Assembly (NCBI GenBank): GCA_963971405.1
Contig: OZ020489.1
Span: 20,114,290-20,178,289, forward strand
Direction of reading: 5' to 3'
Length of the DNA: 64,000 nucleotides
From: Psococerastis gibbosa
Taxonomy: Eukaryota; Arthropoda; Insecta; Psocodea; Psocidae
Shown: in pieces, positions 33,801 to 42,245 of the stretch
Layout of the letters: every line of letters starts with the position of its first letter
Position numbering within the stretch: the first letter of the stretch is position 1
Made by a program: the position numbers and the translations under genes
The notes under the pieces: generated by a model
The model's input: only the letters and a program-made list of their open reading frames with translations
Told to the model about the DNA's origin: nothing
Database searches by the model: none

Positions 33801-36800
33801 TTTGAAAACTTTAAACTACTTTAGTTCTCTTCCTCCTGTCTTACTCTTTCCAGAGATATATTCAGTTTAACTATCCGCCTCTTCGTTCGGGCTCAAGTGA
33901 TTTGGTAAGCCATAGCCATCAGCGTTTTGACGGAATACAGGTCTAAAGTGTACCTTTGAAATTACATGCATAGAGTAACAGGATTCCACAGCCTGACCTC
34001 TTCCACCAAAATGATTTGTTAATGTCTCATTAGAAGCAGTATAAATTAACCAATTTTCATAGTTGTTAACTGCTTCGTTTGGGTTTGGGGGCATTCACAT
34101 AAGTCATGCGAGCCCCGAAGGGGCGAGCTGCGTAATGCCAAATGGAACCACGTTAATGCGAGGCCCCGCAGGGGCGAGCTGCCGCCCGCGGCAGGCGCAA
34201 GGGGGGCGGGGCCGCGAAGCGGTCCCAAGCTCCGCTTGTCTATTATAAATTAAGTTATAATGGCAGATATGGCAGAGACTAATTAATGATGTCTGCTACC
34301 ACGTCATCCACATGCACATTGAAAATTGACGTGGAATAAGCGCCTAAGTAATTCGTAAATAGTGTGTGTGTACGTTATTCGTTTGTCGGTGTTAATTCAT
34401 TGAGATGTGCTTTTAAACGCCGAAAAACTGTTCATGTATAGAGAAGGAAGCGCGCATTTTTCGTTACGTAAATGTACAAACTGTTTGAGTAACGGCTGAC
34501 ACTCATGATACTGTTGACATTAACTTTTGCTTACTTTTACAGGGCCTGCAGTTCATCTATTTGAAAAAGAGTACTTCGAGTTGATAAAGGCAGCTCTCCG
34601 TCCTGGCGGTATATTATGCTCTCAGGGTAGCTCGCACTGGCAGAACATGCCATTGGTGTCTAGGTGCTTGTCAGCGCTACGATCTCTGTACCCGGTTGCC
34701 AAATACGCCACTACCTCTGTGCCATCATACCCTTCTGGCAGCATTGGGTTCTTAATAGCAAGCCTTGACCAGGTTAGTGTGTGCTTAGGCGCATATTCCA
34801 CCGACCTGCTAGTGCCAAATACAAATACGGTGACGTGGTAGCAGGCATTCAAGACTTAGGCGGGGTTTCCACCGACCTCGCATTGCAGAATGCAAATGAC
34901 ATTGACGGAAATTAGAATTTTTCTTTTTATAGAAATCTGTTAAAATGTTTGTACTTAACATATCCCATGACGCCATTTTTTAATTTTAGTTTGTTTGTGA
35001 TTTTACTGTGTGATCATTGATCAATTTTAACTATGGCACAGAGGAAAACAAACATTTCCGTCAATGTCATTTGCATTCTGCAATGCGAGGTCGGTGGAAA
35101 CCCCGCCTAAGTCATGAATGTCTGCTACCTCGTCACCGTATTTGCATTTAGTACTAGCAGGTCAGTGGAATATGCGCCTTAGGGAAATATCAGTACATAC
35201 GAGGGGCGGTCCCGAATTGCGTAGCCTAGCCTAGAAGGAGAACCGTTTAAAAACGGAATGATAAGCTTTACCTTATGTTTCAGTGTGTTCTTTGTGAACC
35301 TGGGCTCAGCTGTGGAATACTGGTAGTTGCACATAGGCCATGATGGTTATTCGGATGTGCTGTATGTGGGCATAATTTAGAACCACCTAAAGGCAAGGCA
35401 GCCGTTGCCCATTGGCCACAGCTTGTGGAAAAGCAGTGCTTCTTAACTTGCAGTCCTACCTGTCTGGAAACACTGGGTATCCAATATACTGCTAGGTTCA
35501 ATGGGCCTCAATCACCGTGTACATATTAGATATTGCCAATAACCTATCACACGAGTCACACTTGTTGGTCTGATGGGATTTGGTGATTGTTTGAGGCGGT
35601 TATTGAGTTGCTCCGTTATGGTAGGAATACCCGAACCATAGCGAAGTAAATAAATTAATAAGGAGCATACCTCAACTAAGAAAGTGCAATCAAACCAAAG
35701 AAAAATCCACTGAAGAGAATCCCCTCTGAAGATTAATTGTATTTTTTTTAAATTTTTAAATATTGGAAAATAAATAAGTGTACCGTAGTAGAAATATTCC
35801 GTAGGGTATACAATGTAAGGCTTAAGTGCATATTATACGCTACGTACGCACCCCCATTGCTGATGGATCCCCGAGAGGTCAGCATCCATCAGCATAAGCC
35901 TGAGGAGATTGTCTTCCAGTCACAAGTATGTGCCAATTATGAGTGAGAAAGGTGAAAATTTGTGTATGGGATACGAATGTAGGACCGTATACTATATTTA
36001 CTCTGACTCAAGCAGCTATCCGAGCTCTGAATTCCTACCTAACGAATTCAAAAATCTTATAGGGATGTTAACAATCTTTAGTCACACTTGTTAAGAAGAA
36101 CTGAATTATTCTGGTATGGTCATCTGGGACTAAGAGGGAACGAGCGTGCTGACTAGTTAGCAAATATAGGCTCGAAGTCATCACTTATCGATCCAGAACC
36201 AGCTTGCGGCATTTCATACGGGTATGGTCGCACACTGGTTGGCAGATGGATAGAGCTTGGTAAGGCAGAATTCTGGAGAAAGATGCTTGATGAGTCGGAT
36301 CTAAAAAGACTGGGAGTTCACCCCGGGAATAACCTTACAGTGAATTACCTAGAAATAAGAAAAATAGTTGGACTTTTAACTGGACATTGTTATCTACGAT
36401 ACCATCTTCATAACATTGGTGTTTATATTGGAACCAATTATGCAGATGTTGTGACATGGAGGACGAAACAGCAGAACATATTCTTTGAAATGTGAGGCTC
36501 TGGACTACTGTAGTTATTTATTTAAGGACTTTTTTTTATGGACCCAACCTACTTATAGTGGCCCATAGGTCCCTTGTCTAATGCCAACGACCCCATGGAT
36601 TTCGGAAATTATTTGTATTGTTTCCGTATGAATTTTTGGCCATTGGCAAACTGGTATACGTTCTCGATGTCAACCTACACCGGCTAGAAGCGATAATGGA
36701 CAAGCTGAGACAAGCTTACCCTTGACGCAATGAAACAGGCGAAGGCATGGCTTCACCAAGTACAGATACGAGTCTACTCCAGACTGTAGGTTACCTTGGA

Positions 36801-37414
36801 ACGGAATTGGAGAACATCTGTAAAGACGTAAAGACGACCCGAAACTTCATCAATGAGGAAAGTATCGTCGACGAGCGCTAATGCAGAAAATTTGCAGCGA
36901 TAGACCTGACAGGTCTAGACTAGAGGATCCTTTCGCTGAGTTACGGTTACACTACTTAGTGATAGCGTCAGCTTAGATTGACAACCTCGTAAGTCGTCAA
37001 AACCAAATTTTACAGGAGACGAACAAAACTCGCATTTCGTCCACTTAGTGCCCATTTACGAGTTTTCCTATTTTTCCGCTACAGAGCGCTCCTGAACAGA
37101 TAGAATTTTGTCCCGCCAACCCTGCCGGTGAGTTGTGAGTTTTTCTTACTTATTCCACAGTAACCCGATTTTGTCGAAATCCCGACTTACGAGGTTTTCA
37201 TTCTAAGCTGACGATAAGTAAACCGTCAATTTCCTATCATAGCTTTAGCTCAGACACAATCTTTTTTTAGGGACTGACTTTGTCGGAGCCCTCAAGAACG
37301 TTTACAGACGAAGAGTTAGAAGCAATGAATGTCAGATACTACACGTCGGAGATCCACAAGGCTGCGTTCGTGTTGCCACGATTTACGACAAAAGCTCTCA
37401 GGACTCTCTCGTAA
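18741..37414 (+). CDS. SpdS: Spermidine synthase, complete 5-exon gene
   Basis: The enzyme transfers aminopropyl from decarboxylated S-adenosylmethionine to putrescine in the cytosol. Coding exons are 18741-18871, 22428-22664, 32162-32292, 34543-34772 and 37271-37414. They sum to 873 nt, 290 codons plus stop, and all junction phases agree. Seen in the translation: N-terminal [20 protein letters not shown], the active-site stretch HDEFSYQEM (about 62-70), the cofactor loop [11 protein letters not shown] (about 89-99), EIDE (about 112-115), the DSSDP loop with the catalytic Asp (about 161-165), [10 protein letters not shown] (about 228-237), and the C-terminal [16 protein letters not shown]. 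Length is standard for eukaryotic spermidine synthase; spermine synthase would have a long N-terminal extension, absent here. Introns 1-4 measure 3.6, 9.5, 2.25 and 2.5 kb, inflated by mobile elements. Confidence 0.97.
19340..19572. repeat. Old dispersed repeat, left part, interrupted by LINE
   Basis: Matches 6.38-6.53 kb (GATAATATTTACGGAAGTTA, AACATTTTGAACGGAG, GAAATGAAAAGTTATGAAG) and stops at about CAACATTG. The remaining CTCAATAGGTAGATGAAATC reappears at 21,333. Confidence 0.7.
19573..21332 (-). mobile_element. CR1/L2-like LINE, 5'-truncated, in spermidine synthase intron 1
   Basis: The element is antisense to the host gene. It includes the RT region and C-terminus, a stop at 19,799 and a 3' UTR reaching about 19,573. 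Junctions are inferred from the interrupted older repeat on both sides, whose uninterrupted paralogue is at 6.38-6.56 kb. Confidence 0.85.
19799..21332 (-). pseudogene. LINE reverse transcriptase, frameshifted, catalytic motif YPDD
   Basis: Reads from [18 protein letters not shown] through [56 protein letters not shown] and [20 protein letters not shown]. The catalytic box is [11 protein letters not shown], Pro replacing the usual Ala of YADD. After the thumb ([18 protein letters not shown]) the frame is lost near 20,190; the C-terminus continues in another frame ([13 protein letters not shown], then [19 protein letters not shown] and ETDLGSLTY-stop). The endonuclease is missing. I infer it is inactive. 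Confidence 0.88.
21333..21360. repeat. Old dispersed repeat, right part after LINE
   Basis: GTCTCAATAGGTAGATGAAA followed by TCTCCCTAAAA completes the repeat begun at 19.34-19.57 kb. Confidence 0.65.
21670..21763. repeat. Imperfect inverted repeat (foldback)
   Basis: GAGATCGGTCTACAGC and GGGAAACCGATA on the left pair with TATCGGTTTTCC and GCTGTAGACCGGTCTC on the right around a short loop. It has no coding content and lies in spermidine synthase intron 1. Confidence 0.7.
22428..22664 (+). CDS. SpdS: Spermidine synthase coding exon 2: cofactor-binding loop
   Basis: Starts [20 protein letters not shown], continues to [20 protein letters not shown] and ends VVNVSK. This exon holds the GGGDGG nucleotide-cofactor loop and the acidic residue after the next strand (VEIDE). 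The acceptor is TTTTTAG with a long T-rich tract; the donor is GTAAGG. Confidence 0.96.
22968..23106 (+). repeat. Short dispersed repeat, copy 3 of 5, left part
   Basis: GCCAATGACCCCATTGG, ATTGGTATTGTTTCCGAATG, GCCATTGGCAAACTGG and CAAGTTGAGAC match the family. The BEL/Pao element is inserted after GCTTG at 23,102-23,106; the repeat resumes at 31,274. Confidence 0.75.
23107..23398 (+). repeat. BEL/Pao 5' LTR (292 bp)
   Basis: Begins TAGTTAAAACTTCACATG and ends CACGCCTAGTCGCGTCTA, with short TAG/CTA inverted ends. By eye it is identical to the 3' LTR at 30,982-31,273. Confidence 0.95.
23401..23415 (+). promoter_or_regulatory. BEL/Pao primer-binding site
   Basis: TGGTCCTTCAATCCG starts two bases after the 5' LTR. 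TGG is the complement of a tRNA CCA end, and TCCTTCAA-type sequence fits the 3' end of tRNA-Tyr with one or two mismatches. The tRNA identity is inferred from memory. Confidence 0.6.
23512..26587 (+). pseudogene. BEL/Pao gag-pol, part A: gag, protease and N-terminal RT
   Basis: The ATG at 23,512 opens a frame of about 1,025 codons up to the LINE insertion. Approximate order by residue: gag with the DUF1759-type region ([18 protein letters not shown], about 140-160); Cys/His zinc knuckles ([14 protein letters not shown] and [14 protein letters not shown], about 360-425); aspartic protease ([14 protein letters not shown], about 485-500); then RT ([36 protein letters not shown] and catalytic TYIDDIW at about 908-914). 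The frame reads into the LINE tail and stops at 26,598. The pol product is truncated before RNase H and integrase. Confidence 0.92.
26102..26587 (+). repeat. 486-bp direct duplication, left copy
   Basis: This RT segment, from CCGAACTCAAGATTAACC to ATATTTTGGATTA, is repeated at 28,059-28,544 on the other side of the inserted LINE. I see two single-base differences: CTTGCTAAAG vs TTTGCTAAAG, and AGCAAGTTTG vs AGCAAATTTG. Confidence 0.93.
26588..28058 (-). mobile_element. I-like LINE fragment inserted in BEL/Pao pol
   Basis: 1,471 bp, antisense to pol. The 3' end is a short array of the 5-mer GATTA (26,588 on, read on the plus strand); the 5' end at 28,058 falls in the RT thumb, so it is a 5'-truncated insertion. 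Flanking pol is duplicated for 486 bp. Confidence 0.92.
26675..28056 (-). pseudogene. I-like LINE ORF2 C-terminus: RT thumb, RNase H, zinc knuckle
   Basis: Starts in [19 protein letters not shown] and [19 protein letters not shown] (thumb). RNase H follows, with [47 protein letters not shown] and [20 protein letters not shown], so all four acidic positions and the His are present. A C-terminal CCHC cluster, [18 protein letters not shown], is near the end; the stop is at 26,675. The endonuclease and most of RT are missing. RNase H places it with the I group of LINEs rather than with jockey or CR1. Confidence 0.9.
28059..28544 (+). repeat. 486-bp direct duplication, right copy
   Basis: The second copy of the RT segment containing TYIDDIW. 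It runs on in frame into the rest of pol ([12 protein letters not shown]), so this is the copy that continues the ancestral gene. Confidence 0.93.
28059..30019 (+). pseudogene. BEL/Pao pol, part B: RT (duplicate), RNase H, N-terminal integrase
   Basis: After the duplicated RT segment the frame covers RNase H ([58 protein letters not shown]). The integrase N-terminus follows, with an HHCC-type finger ([13 protein letters not shown], then [10 protein letters not shown]) and the first catalytic Asp (VGVDAFGPY). The frame leaves the coding phase near 29,945-29,965 and stops at 30,019. Confidence 0.9.
29938..30771 (+). pseudogene. BEL/Pao pol, part C: integrase catalytic core and C-terminus
   Basis: Continues the integrase in another frame: [20 protein letters not shown], the second Asp in [12 protein letters not shown], the catalytic Glu in [15 protein letters not shown], then the LVNSRP and LTPGHFL-type BEL region ([17 protein letters not shown]). 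It ends in a DLVWIKDMN and [21 protein letters not shown]-terminal module. The stop is just after 30,768, about 210 bp before the 3' LTR. Confidence 0.9.
30982..31273 (+). repeat. BEL/Pao 3' LTR (292 bp)
   Basis: The same length as the 5' LTR and, reading base by base, the same sequence. It is preceded by the purine run GGGGGAGGA. Confidence 0.95.
31274..31335 (+). repeat. Short dispersed repeat, copy 3, right part
   Basis: GCTTGCCATTGACGTTGTAA continues the repeat interrupted by BEL/Pao; compare GAGCTTACCGTAACGTAACA in the copy at 56.8 kb. Confidence 0.65.
31342..31724. mobile_element. Composite foldback MITE, copy 1
   Basis: Outer arms GGCGCGGTTTCCACCGACCT and its complement enclose ACGGTGACGT/ACGTCACCGT. 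At the centre sits an inner element (31,401-31,653) with its own arms, GGCGGGGTTTCC-type and GCATTCTGCAATGAGAG-type. No coding sequence. It lies in spermidine synthase intron 2. Confidence 0.8.
31855..31930. repeat. 33-bp stem hairpin with 10-nt loop
   Basis: ATTATAATGAGAGTTAGCTT through AATATCAC pairs with GTGATATTTTACAAAG through TAATTATAAT, with two mismatches in 33. It is flanked by the 14-bp direct repeat CTATTGGTAAGTAT at 31,795 and 31,931. Confidence 0.85.
32162..32292 (+). CDS. SpdS: Spermidine synthase coding exon 3: catalytic DSSDP loop
   Basis: Encodes [20 protein letters not shown] and then [12 protein letters not shown]. The Asp of ITDSSD is the catalytic base in this family. 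The acceptor is TTTTTCAG and the donor GTGAGT. The exon sits 0.9 kb after the BEL/Pao element. Confidence 0.96.
32631..32744. mobile_element. Foldback MITE (type C), left half, split by Helitron-like element
   Basis: GGCGCTTATTCCACCGACGT and ACATCATTAATTAGTCTCTG match the intact copy at 57,700-57,910. The right half is at 34,239-34,344. Confidence 0.8.
32745..34238 (+). mobile_element. Helitron-like non-autonomous element, copy 2 (spermidine synthase intron 3)
   Basis: 1,494 bp, nearly identical to 11,011-12,491 beyond the first ~60 bp, where it carries an ATGT microsatellite. It starts TCTATCTTTATAAAAAT and ends CCGCTTG. The insertion point lies between A and T of a type C foldback. Its short open frames are shared with copy 1 and have no known domain. 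Confidence 0.78.
34239..34344. mobile_element. Foldback MITE (type C), right half
   Basis: TCTATTATAAATTAAG, AATGATGTCTGCTACCACGT and GACGTGGAATAAGCGCC complete the element begun at 32,631. Confidence 0.8.
34543..34772 (+). CDS. SpdS: Spermidine synthase coding exon 4
   Basis: Encodes [34 protein letters not shown] and [18 protein letters not shown]. The acceptor is TTTTACAG and the donor GTTAGT. A foldback MITE begins only 16 bp past the donor. Confidence 0.96.
34788..35178. mobile_element. Composite foldback MITE, copy 2
   Basis: Outer arms GGCGCATATTCCACCGACCT and GACGTGGTAGCAGGCATTC enclose the inner element 34,859-35,107 (arms GGCGGGGTTTCCACCGACC). It starts 16 bp after the donor of spermidine synthase exon 4. 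Confidence 0.85.
36108..36500 (+). pseudogene. LINE RNase H-domain remnant
   Basis: [12 protein letters not shown]-stop-LANIGS is followed by [18 protein letters not shown] and [20 protein letters not shown]. This matches the end of RNase H and the region after it in I/R1-like LINEs; it resembles [17 protein letters not shown] in the nested LINE at 27 kb but is a different family. An in-frame stop is present. Confidence 0.75.
36548..36770 (+). repeat. Short dispersed repeat, copy 4 of 5
   Basis: TGCCAACGACCCCATGG, TTGTATTGTTTCCGTATG, GGCCATTGGCAAACTGG, CGATAATGGACAAGCTGAGA and GCATGGCTTCACCAAGTA follow the family order. It is the longest-looking copy. Confidence 0.75.
36956..37221. repeat. 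Foldback element next to exon 5 acceptor
   Basis: CGTCAGCTTAGATTGACAAC then CTCGTAAGTCG (36,966-36,996) pairs with CGACTTACGAGGTTTTCATT then CTAAGCTGACG (37,183-37,213). The loop is about 185 bp. It ends about 50 bp before the exon 5 acceptor of spermidine synthase. Confidence 0.75.
37271..37414 (+). CDS. SpdS: Spermidine synthase coding exon 5 and stop
   Basis: The last exon encodes [20 protein letters not shown] and [17 protein letters not shown], then TAA at 37412-37414. The acceptor is TTTTTTTAG. AATAAA strings at about 37622 and 37696 are possible poly(A) signals, but they overlap a MITE. Confidence 0.95.
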   Translation, partial: GLTLSEPSRTFTDEELEAMNVRYYTSEIHKAAFVLPRFTTKALRTLS

Positions 37415-37583
37415 TTCTTCCCATCCTACGGTAAAAAGCTGTGACCAGGTAAGTTAGCATGACATTAAGCCTCAGGACAATTTTCTTGATTTTGTCAGAC
37501 TTCATGTTAAAGTGCCTCGCAACTCAAAAGGTTTCTCGGTTTAAGACATACCGCAAACGAAAAATAATCCGCTATATTCCCTA

Positions 37584-37715
37584 GTACGCACTCGAATATT
37601 GTTCTAATATTGGAATAATGCAATAAATATGGGTCCCACAATAATTTAGTTTCAAATCGTATACAACATAAACATTCCCAATATTTCTTCGATGGAATAA
37701 ATATTTGAGTGTGTA
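37584..37715. mobile_element. Small TIR MITE, copy 1
   Basis: Ends TACGCACTCGAATATTGTTC and ATAAATATTTGAGTGTGTA are inverted. A related copy at 44,939-45,095 ends ATATTCGAGTGTGTAA. Confidence 0.7.
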
Positions 37716-37870
37716 ATCAGGGCCATTAGAAGACAAAGACATTGTCTGTATGCTACATCTTTTTATTTTCCATACTATCCTAAATAACGTTCATTCCTAT
37801 TTCCTTTCATACATGGGATGCATAACAAAAAATTTTGGATCACTTCTCCAGTTTTTTTTTTTTTTTTTTT

Positions 37871-38795
37871 GATTTCCAATTTATACGTAGTATAAGGAAA
37901 GCTTTGTGACGGTCGAAATTTTCGATTCCGAGATTTCAACGGATTTACACGTTTTGGGGTCCCAGGAACCCAAATAAGTGTTTTTTACGAAATGTCTGTC
38001 TGTCGGTCTGTCGGTCTGTCTGTTCGTCGATTTCCAGGCAAACTACTCGGTGGATTTGAGTGAAATTTGGCATGTAGGTTCACAAAAATCATATCTCGGG
38101 ACCATTTTTTTTATTTTGGACTTACTCAATTCGGGGGGTTTTATTCTCAAAAAACTCCAAAAAAACGTCTAAAAAAATTATTTCTCAAAAACGGCTCCAA
38201 CGATTTCTTTTAAATTCACATATATTCTAGTCGTTCTTAATGTTGATAAAATGCGGGGGGTCGCTTACCCCTTGATAGTTTGCTTCTGGGGGTAAAAAAA
38301 TAAAAATAACTTAATTTTAATGAAAAATGACTAAAAAATAATATTTCTGCGAAACTTTTCTATCGATGATTTCTACCTTCAGGCATGTTTTAGGTGTTAG
38401 GTTGAGTAACGAAACCGAACAGTTTGCTTCCCCAAAAACCTATTTGCTTTTCCGCAAAAATTTTTTTTTGAAAAAATGATAGAAACTTCACGCTGAAATG
38501 CATTGCCTGCCCTGCCATTATTACTATGTTGTAATGTGTTTTAAATATATTGAGGCTACCTCACCTCCAGTGACGTCAGGTGGACCCCCCCCCCCCCCCC
38601 GAGATATCCGAAATTTAACCATAGGAAAATTATTTACCATGAAATTATTCATTTTCTCTCCCTACTAATTGATAGATTGGAAAGCATGTTCGAGTAAACT
38701 CGGACCGGTTCTTTTTATTTACAATGAACCATTATGTTCATCTACTACTTTATAAATTGGAAAGCATGTTCGAGTTAACTTGGACCGGTTCTTTT
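37871..38795 (+). repeat. Unclassified ~0.9-kb dispersed repeat, copy 1 of 5
   Basis: Ordered blocks: AGTATAAGGAAAGCTTTGTG, CGAGATTTCAACGGATT, a CTGT-rich run, GGCAAACTACTCGGT, TCTCAAAAACGGCTCCAACG, AATGCGGGGGGTCGCTTACC, and GGAAAGCATGTTCGAG then CGGACCGGTTCTTT at the end. It starts right after a 19-T run. No coding frame is seen. Other copies are at 52.3 (minus), 55.1, 59.06 and 63.3 kb. Confidence 0.8.
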
Positions 38796-38919
38796 TTTTT
38801 AATTAAAAAATAAATAAAACAGACTTCTCTTAAGCAATACAATATGATGCTTTGGACGTTTGTTTTTTGTTTTTTTTTTTAAATAAATTGGGGTACAGGT
38901 GTTACCTGTGTGCACTTAA

Positions 38920-39600
38920 GCCTATTGGCCTATTGTGCCCCCTACAACAAAGTATCTACATCACTTTCTCGAGGCCTATCTCCCTCACGAGAGCCAGGAT
39001 CTTGAGGGGATTCAGAAGTGGTAGGTCTTTTACATGTAACTGCAAGCTTTCCGAGCATGCTGCTCTTCTTCGTGCGATTGCATCGCATCGCATCGCAGGT
39101 CCTCCGCACCTTCATTGCAGAATCTGCAAGACTATAGTTGTCTCCCTAAGAGACTCCAGATATTTAACCCCAGGACCAAAGACGCCAAGGCCTGTTCTTG
39201 GTTTGGTACTTCCTAGCCTAGAGCCATCAGTATACCACTTGATTGTGTGACTATTGAGAATTCCTGCTGATTCGCAGCATTCTTTCATTGTCCCCAATAT
39301 AGTTTCGAATTCCCTCCTAAAACAGTATTTTGGATGGATTCTATCGCTTGGCATATCCAGGCAGTGGTCAGACGTAGTCAGAGGGGCTGAGTCTCTCTTA
39401 ATTGCCCTTCCACTCCTAGTAATGCCATTTCTGCTGAAGTTTCCACTGCAACATGGAGGGGTGGGAAGTCCAGTACTATCTCCATTGCTGCAGTGGGACA
39501 GGATTACATAGCCCCTGTAAAGCATCATGTTAGAGAATACGGGCTTCTGAATGTAGCCATAATTTGGATTATTCAGAGAAAAATTCTCATGTGGTTTCAT
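38920..39600 (-). pseudogene. LINE RNase H remnant with C-terminal tail
   Basis: An open frame from 39,600 to 39,112 includes HTIKWYTDGSRLGSTKPRTG and LGVFGPGVKYLESLRET, the start of an RNase H domain. Past an internal deletion the complement continues with SLQLHVKDLPLLNPLKILAL before a stop near 38,960. It is a decayed non-LTR element of the I/R1-like type. Confidence 0.75.
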
Positions 39601-41005
39601 TTTGCCATGTCCATGAAGCCATGACCAATGGTATGGTTACAGCAGGAAAATGCTTTGGACGTTGATCTTATGCAAGTTTGCACTTTTTAAAATTTTATCG
39701 AACTTCAATTTTTTTACGCGTATCGGGCTGTGTTCTACTGCAATGTTCCTGTCGGGATGTGATCCGTTGCATTAGATTCAGCTGTTTCTTCGCATTCTCT
39801 ATACTCATTTACTATTTTATTCATGACAATTCAAGCAAGACCCACATAATGTCAATTAAAAATTATTGAGACGGCATAGGAAAATTATTATAATGCATAC
39901 ATTATTTAAAACTGTTAATAATTACTATGCGTTATAATCTTAATTTCTGCCTGCCAACTGCCATTGATTGTTACATTACATTTTAAATAATTATTTTTAT
40001 ATTGTTAATATGTAGATTTAGCCATAAGCGCATTCTTAAATTAGTTGTAATCTCTACTACTGTAACTTAATGTATCTCAATTTTAGACAATGTTATAGAT
40101 CTAGAGCAACATAATTATGGCTATTAATATATTACGTAGTTTTTTATTATAATTTTTGGTACGGAAAATGATTTATTGCTTTTAGTTGTTATTGTATATC
40201 TGGATAATATTTAGCCTACCCTCAAGGCTACTTGGTATAAAGGCCCAATTCAAGCTAACTTACTCAACTTGATGCAGTTGGGAATGTACGTTCTCCGTTG
40301 TAGCGCAGCGAACATGTGATATCTACTTGTAGGTGCTTGGATTTTTTGCGAGCACTATTTAGCCTACCTCTTGTAGACTGAACCAAACTAGCGTACTTGA
40401 AGTAATCATAAAGTGTTTTGCTGTGATACTGTTTTACAGTATTTTTTGTACTAGTAGAATCTGAGAATAGTCCCTGTATTCAGATGATAGCCTTTTGTTG
40501 AGTTCATTCTTCAAACTGGATTGAAATTTCGATCATTGTAATTCGCAGCCAACTGAATTTTGGTAGCTCCTGACTCCTGAATAGGTGCCACTATGAATGC
40601 AAGGCTGGAAACTGAGCTATTTTTGTATTGTTTATTTTCAAAAGTACCTACGTTATTTTACCTATAGTCAGGTATGGTGAGAAGGGGTGCTGGCTCTAAA
40701 CAAATGCATGTTAAAGGTAAAACTTTCAATATCGATGGGTAGAAAAACTAACTACGTGGTGTTTCACCCCTCTATTCCTCTCTACCTACAGTATGCCAGT
40801 ATGTCGTGTTGGTGGTTTGAAAGAATAGCCTGCTCTATGTCTGTAGATAATTGTAATTCTTTAATGTAGTTTTAGTGCATAATTTTGATCTGACTCGTGA
40901 ACTCTTGGGGTTTGTCCCATAACTCAGGAGTGGTATTTTAGTATACCATCCAATATCTCGTCAATGCGGCACATGGGCAATTGAAAAAAGGTCATTGCTT
41001 AAACA
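39600..41005. other. Intergenic, nothing supported
   Basis: AT-rich sequence with short frames only. No repeat pair or splice-supported exon was recognised here. Confidence 0.5.
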
Positions 41006-41013
41006 GCTTAGAG

Positions 41014-41334
41014 CAGCGTTTCTCAACCTTTTTTACCTCACGGCACACTAACTGACAATCAAATTTACTTACGGCACACTACGTTATTATCATTTCATTG
41101 CATTCAGTTAGGCAAAACTAGAAAATAGTAATACATGGTATGTTGAATGAAAATGAAAAACTCCTTGTTAGTGGTAAAACAGATATTAAGATGATTTAAT
41201 GATGTTACAAACAAGAAAATGTTTTTCAAATGTACATATCCATTAAAAATTGTAGTAAAAATGAACTTAGAAATCGTAGAAGTCTTTTTTTGCCGCACAC
41301 CAGTGTGCCGCGGCACACCGGTTGAGAAACGCTG
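41014..41334. mobile_element. hAT MITE (321 bp) with 8-bp TSD
   Basis: Terminal inverted repeats CAGCGTTTCTCAACC and GGTTGAGAAACGCTG are flanked by exact 8-bp duplications GCTTAGAG (41,006-41,013 and 41,335-41,342). CGGCACAC-type blocks lie inside both ends. It is non-coding, hence non-autonomous. Confidence 0.92.
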
Positions 41335-41342
41335 GCTTAGAG

Positions 41343-42245
41343 CATCACTACCTATACAACAATAATGCTATCCAACTGGACACCCTACCCTCGCTACAGA
41401 AATCAGTATTGACATTTTAATTGCATACTATATTGCTTAGATATGTGATATACAGATGTGAAGCCGTGTGATTTATCATAGTTAGGTCTGTGAGTAGGCT
41501 CTGTTTGTCTTTTGCATGAGTTAACCCTAGCTATGTGGTAAACTTGAACGCTGCGCCTTTGTTGGAAGAATCACTGAAAGACCTTGCTCCGACCCTGTGG
41601 TCGGGCGGGTCGCCGGCAATGTCTCGGTCACGAGACCACACCTGAACCTGAGCCAACCTTGCCCCACACCCGGATCGCCAGGATCTAATGCACTTTGTCT
41701 TCCAGCATGGTCGGCCACGTGAGCTATTGTCGGGATCTGGAGCTATTGATAAGTTACTGATCCAAAAATAGACAAAAGAACTGGAAGGTTATGCATTATA
41801 TACTGAGATATTACGCCGTCACAGATTACCGCATTCCGTGCCATGTCAGTATTTTTATATCTGACGAAAGTATTCTATTCACTGATCTTTCCTGCAGGTT
41901 TCAGACTGTCCACAATATGAGTCGCCTGAAATCAAGAGCTGTTCTCTTCACCATTAGTCATTTTTCATGAACCGCGAAAAACTACTGTTCTCACACTGTT
42001 TTTGATTCTAAGGGACATTATTGAAGCCTAGTTTAATAAGAAAAAAACTGGTTTTGATTCCAACTAAAATTTCAGATCGATGCGCAACCAGCCAATCAAA
42101 GAAATGGCGCCAACATCTAAAAATTGAATATTTAGGAGAGTACAGCTTTTGATTTCAGGCGACTCAATTATGTTAAATTGACAGGCACTGCCGATTTGGC
42201 CGCGCATCAGTCGTCAGATGCTGCTGCCAGTGCTGTTTTTGTAAG
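41343..42245. other. Intergenic, nothing supported
   Basis: Includes a GC-richer patch at 41,550-41,700 with an open complement frame of 63 codons that matches nothing I know. Confidence 0.4.
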
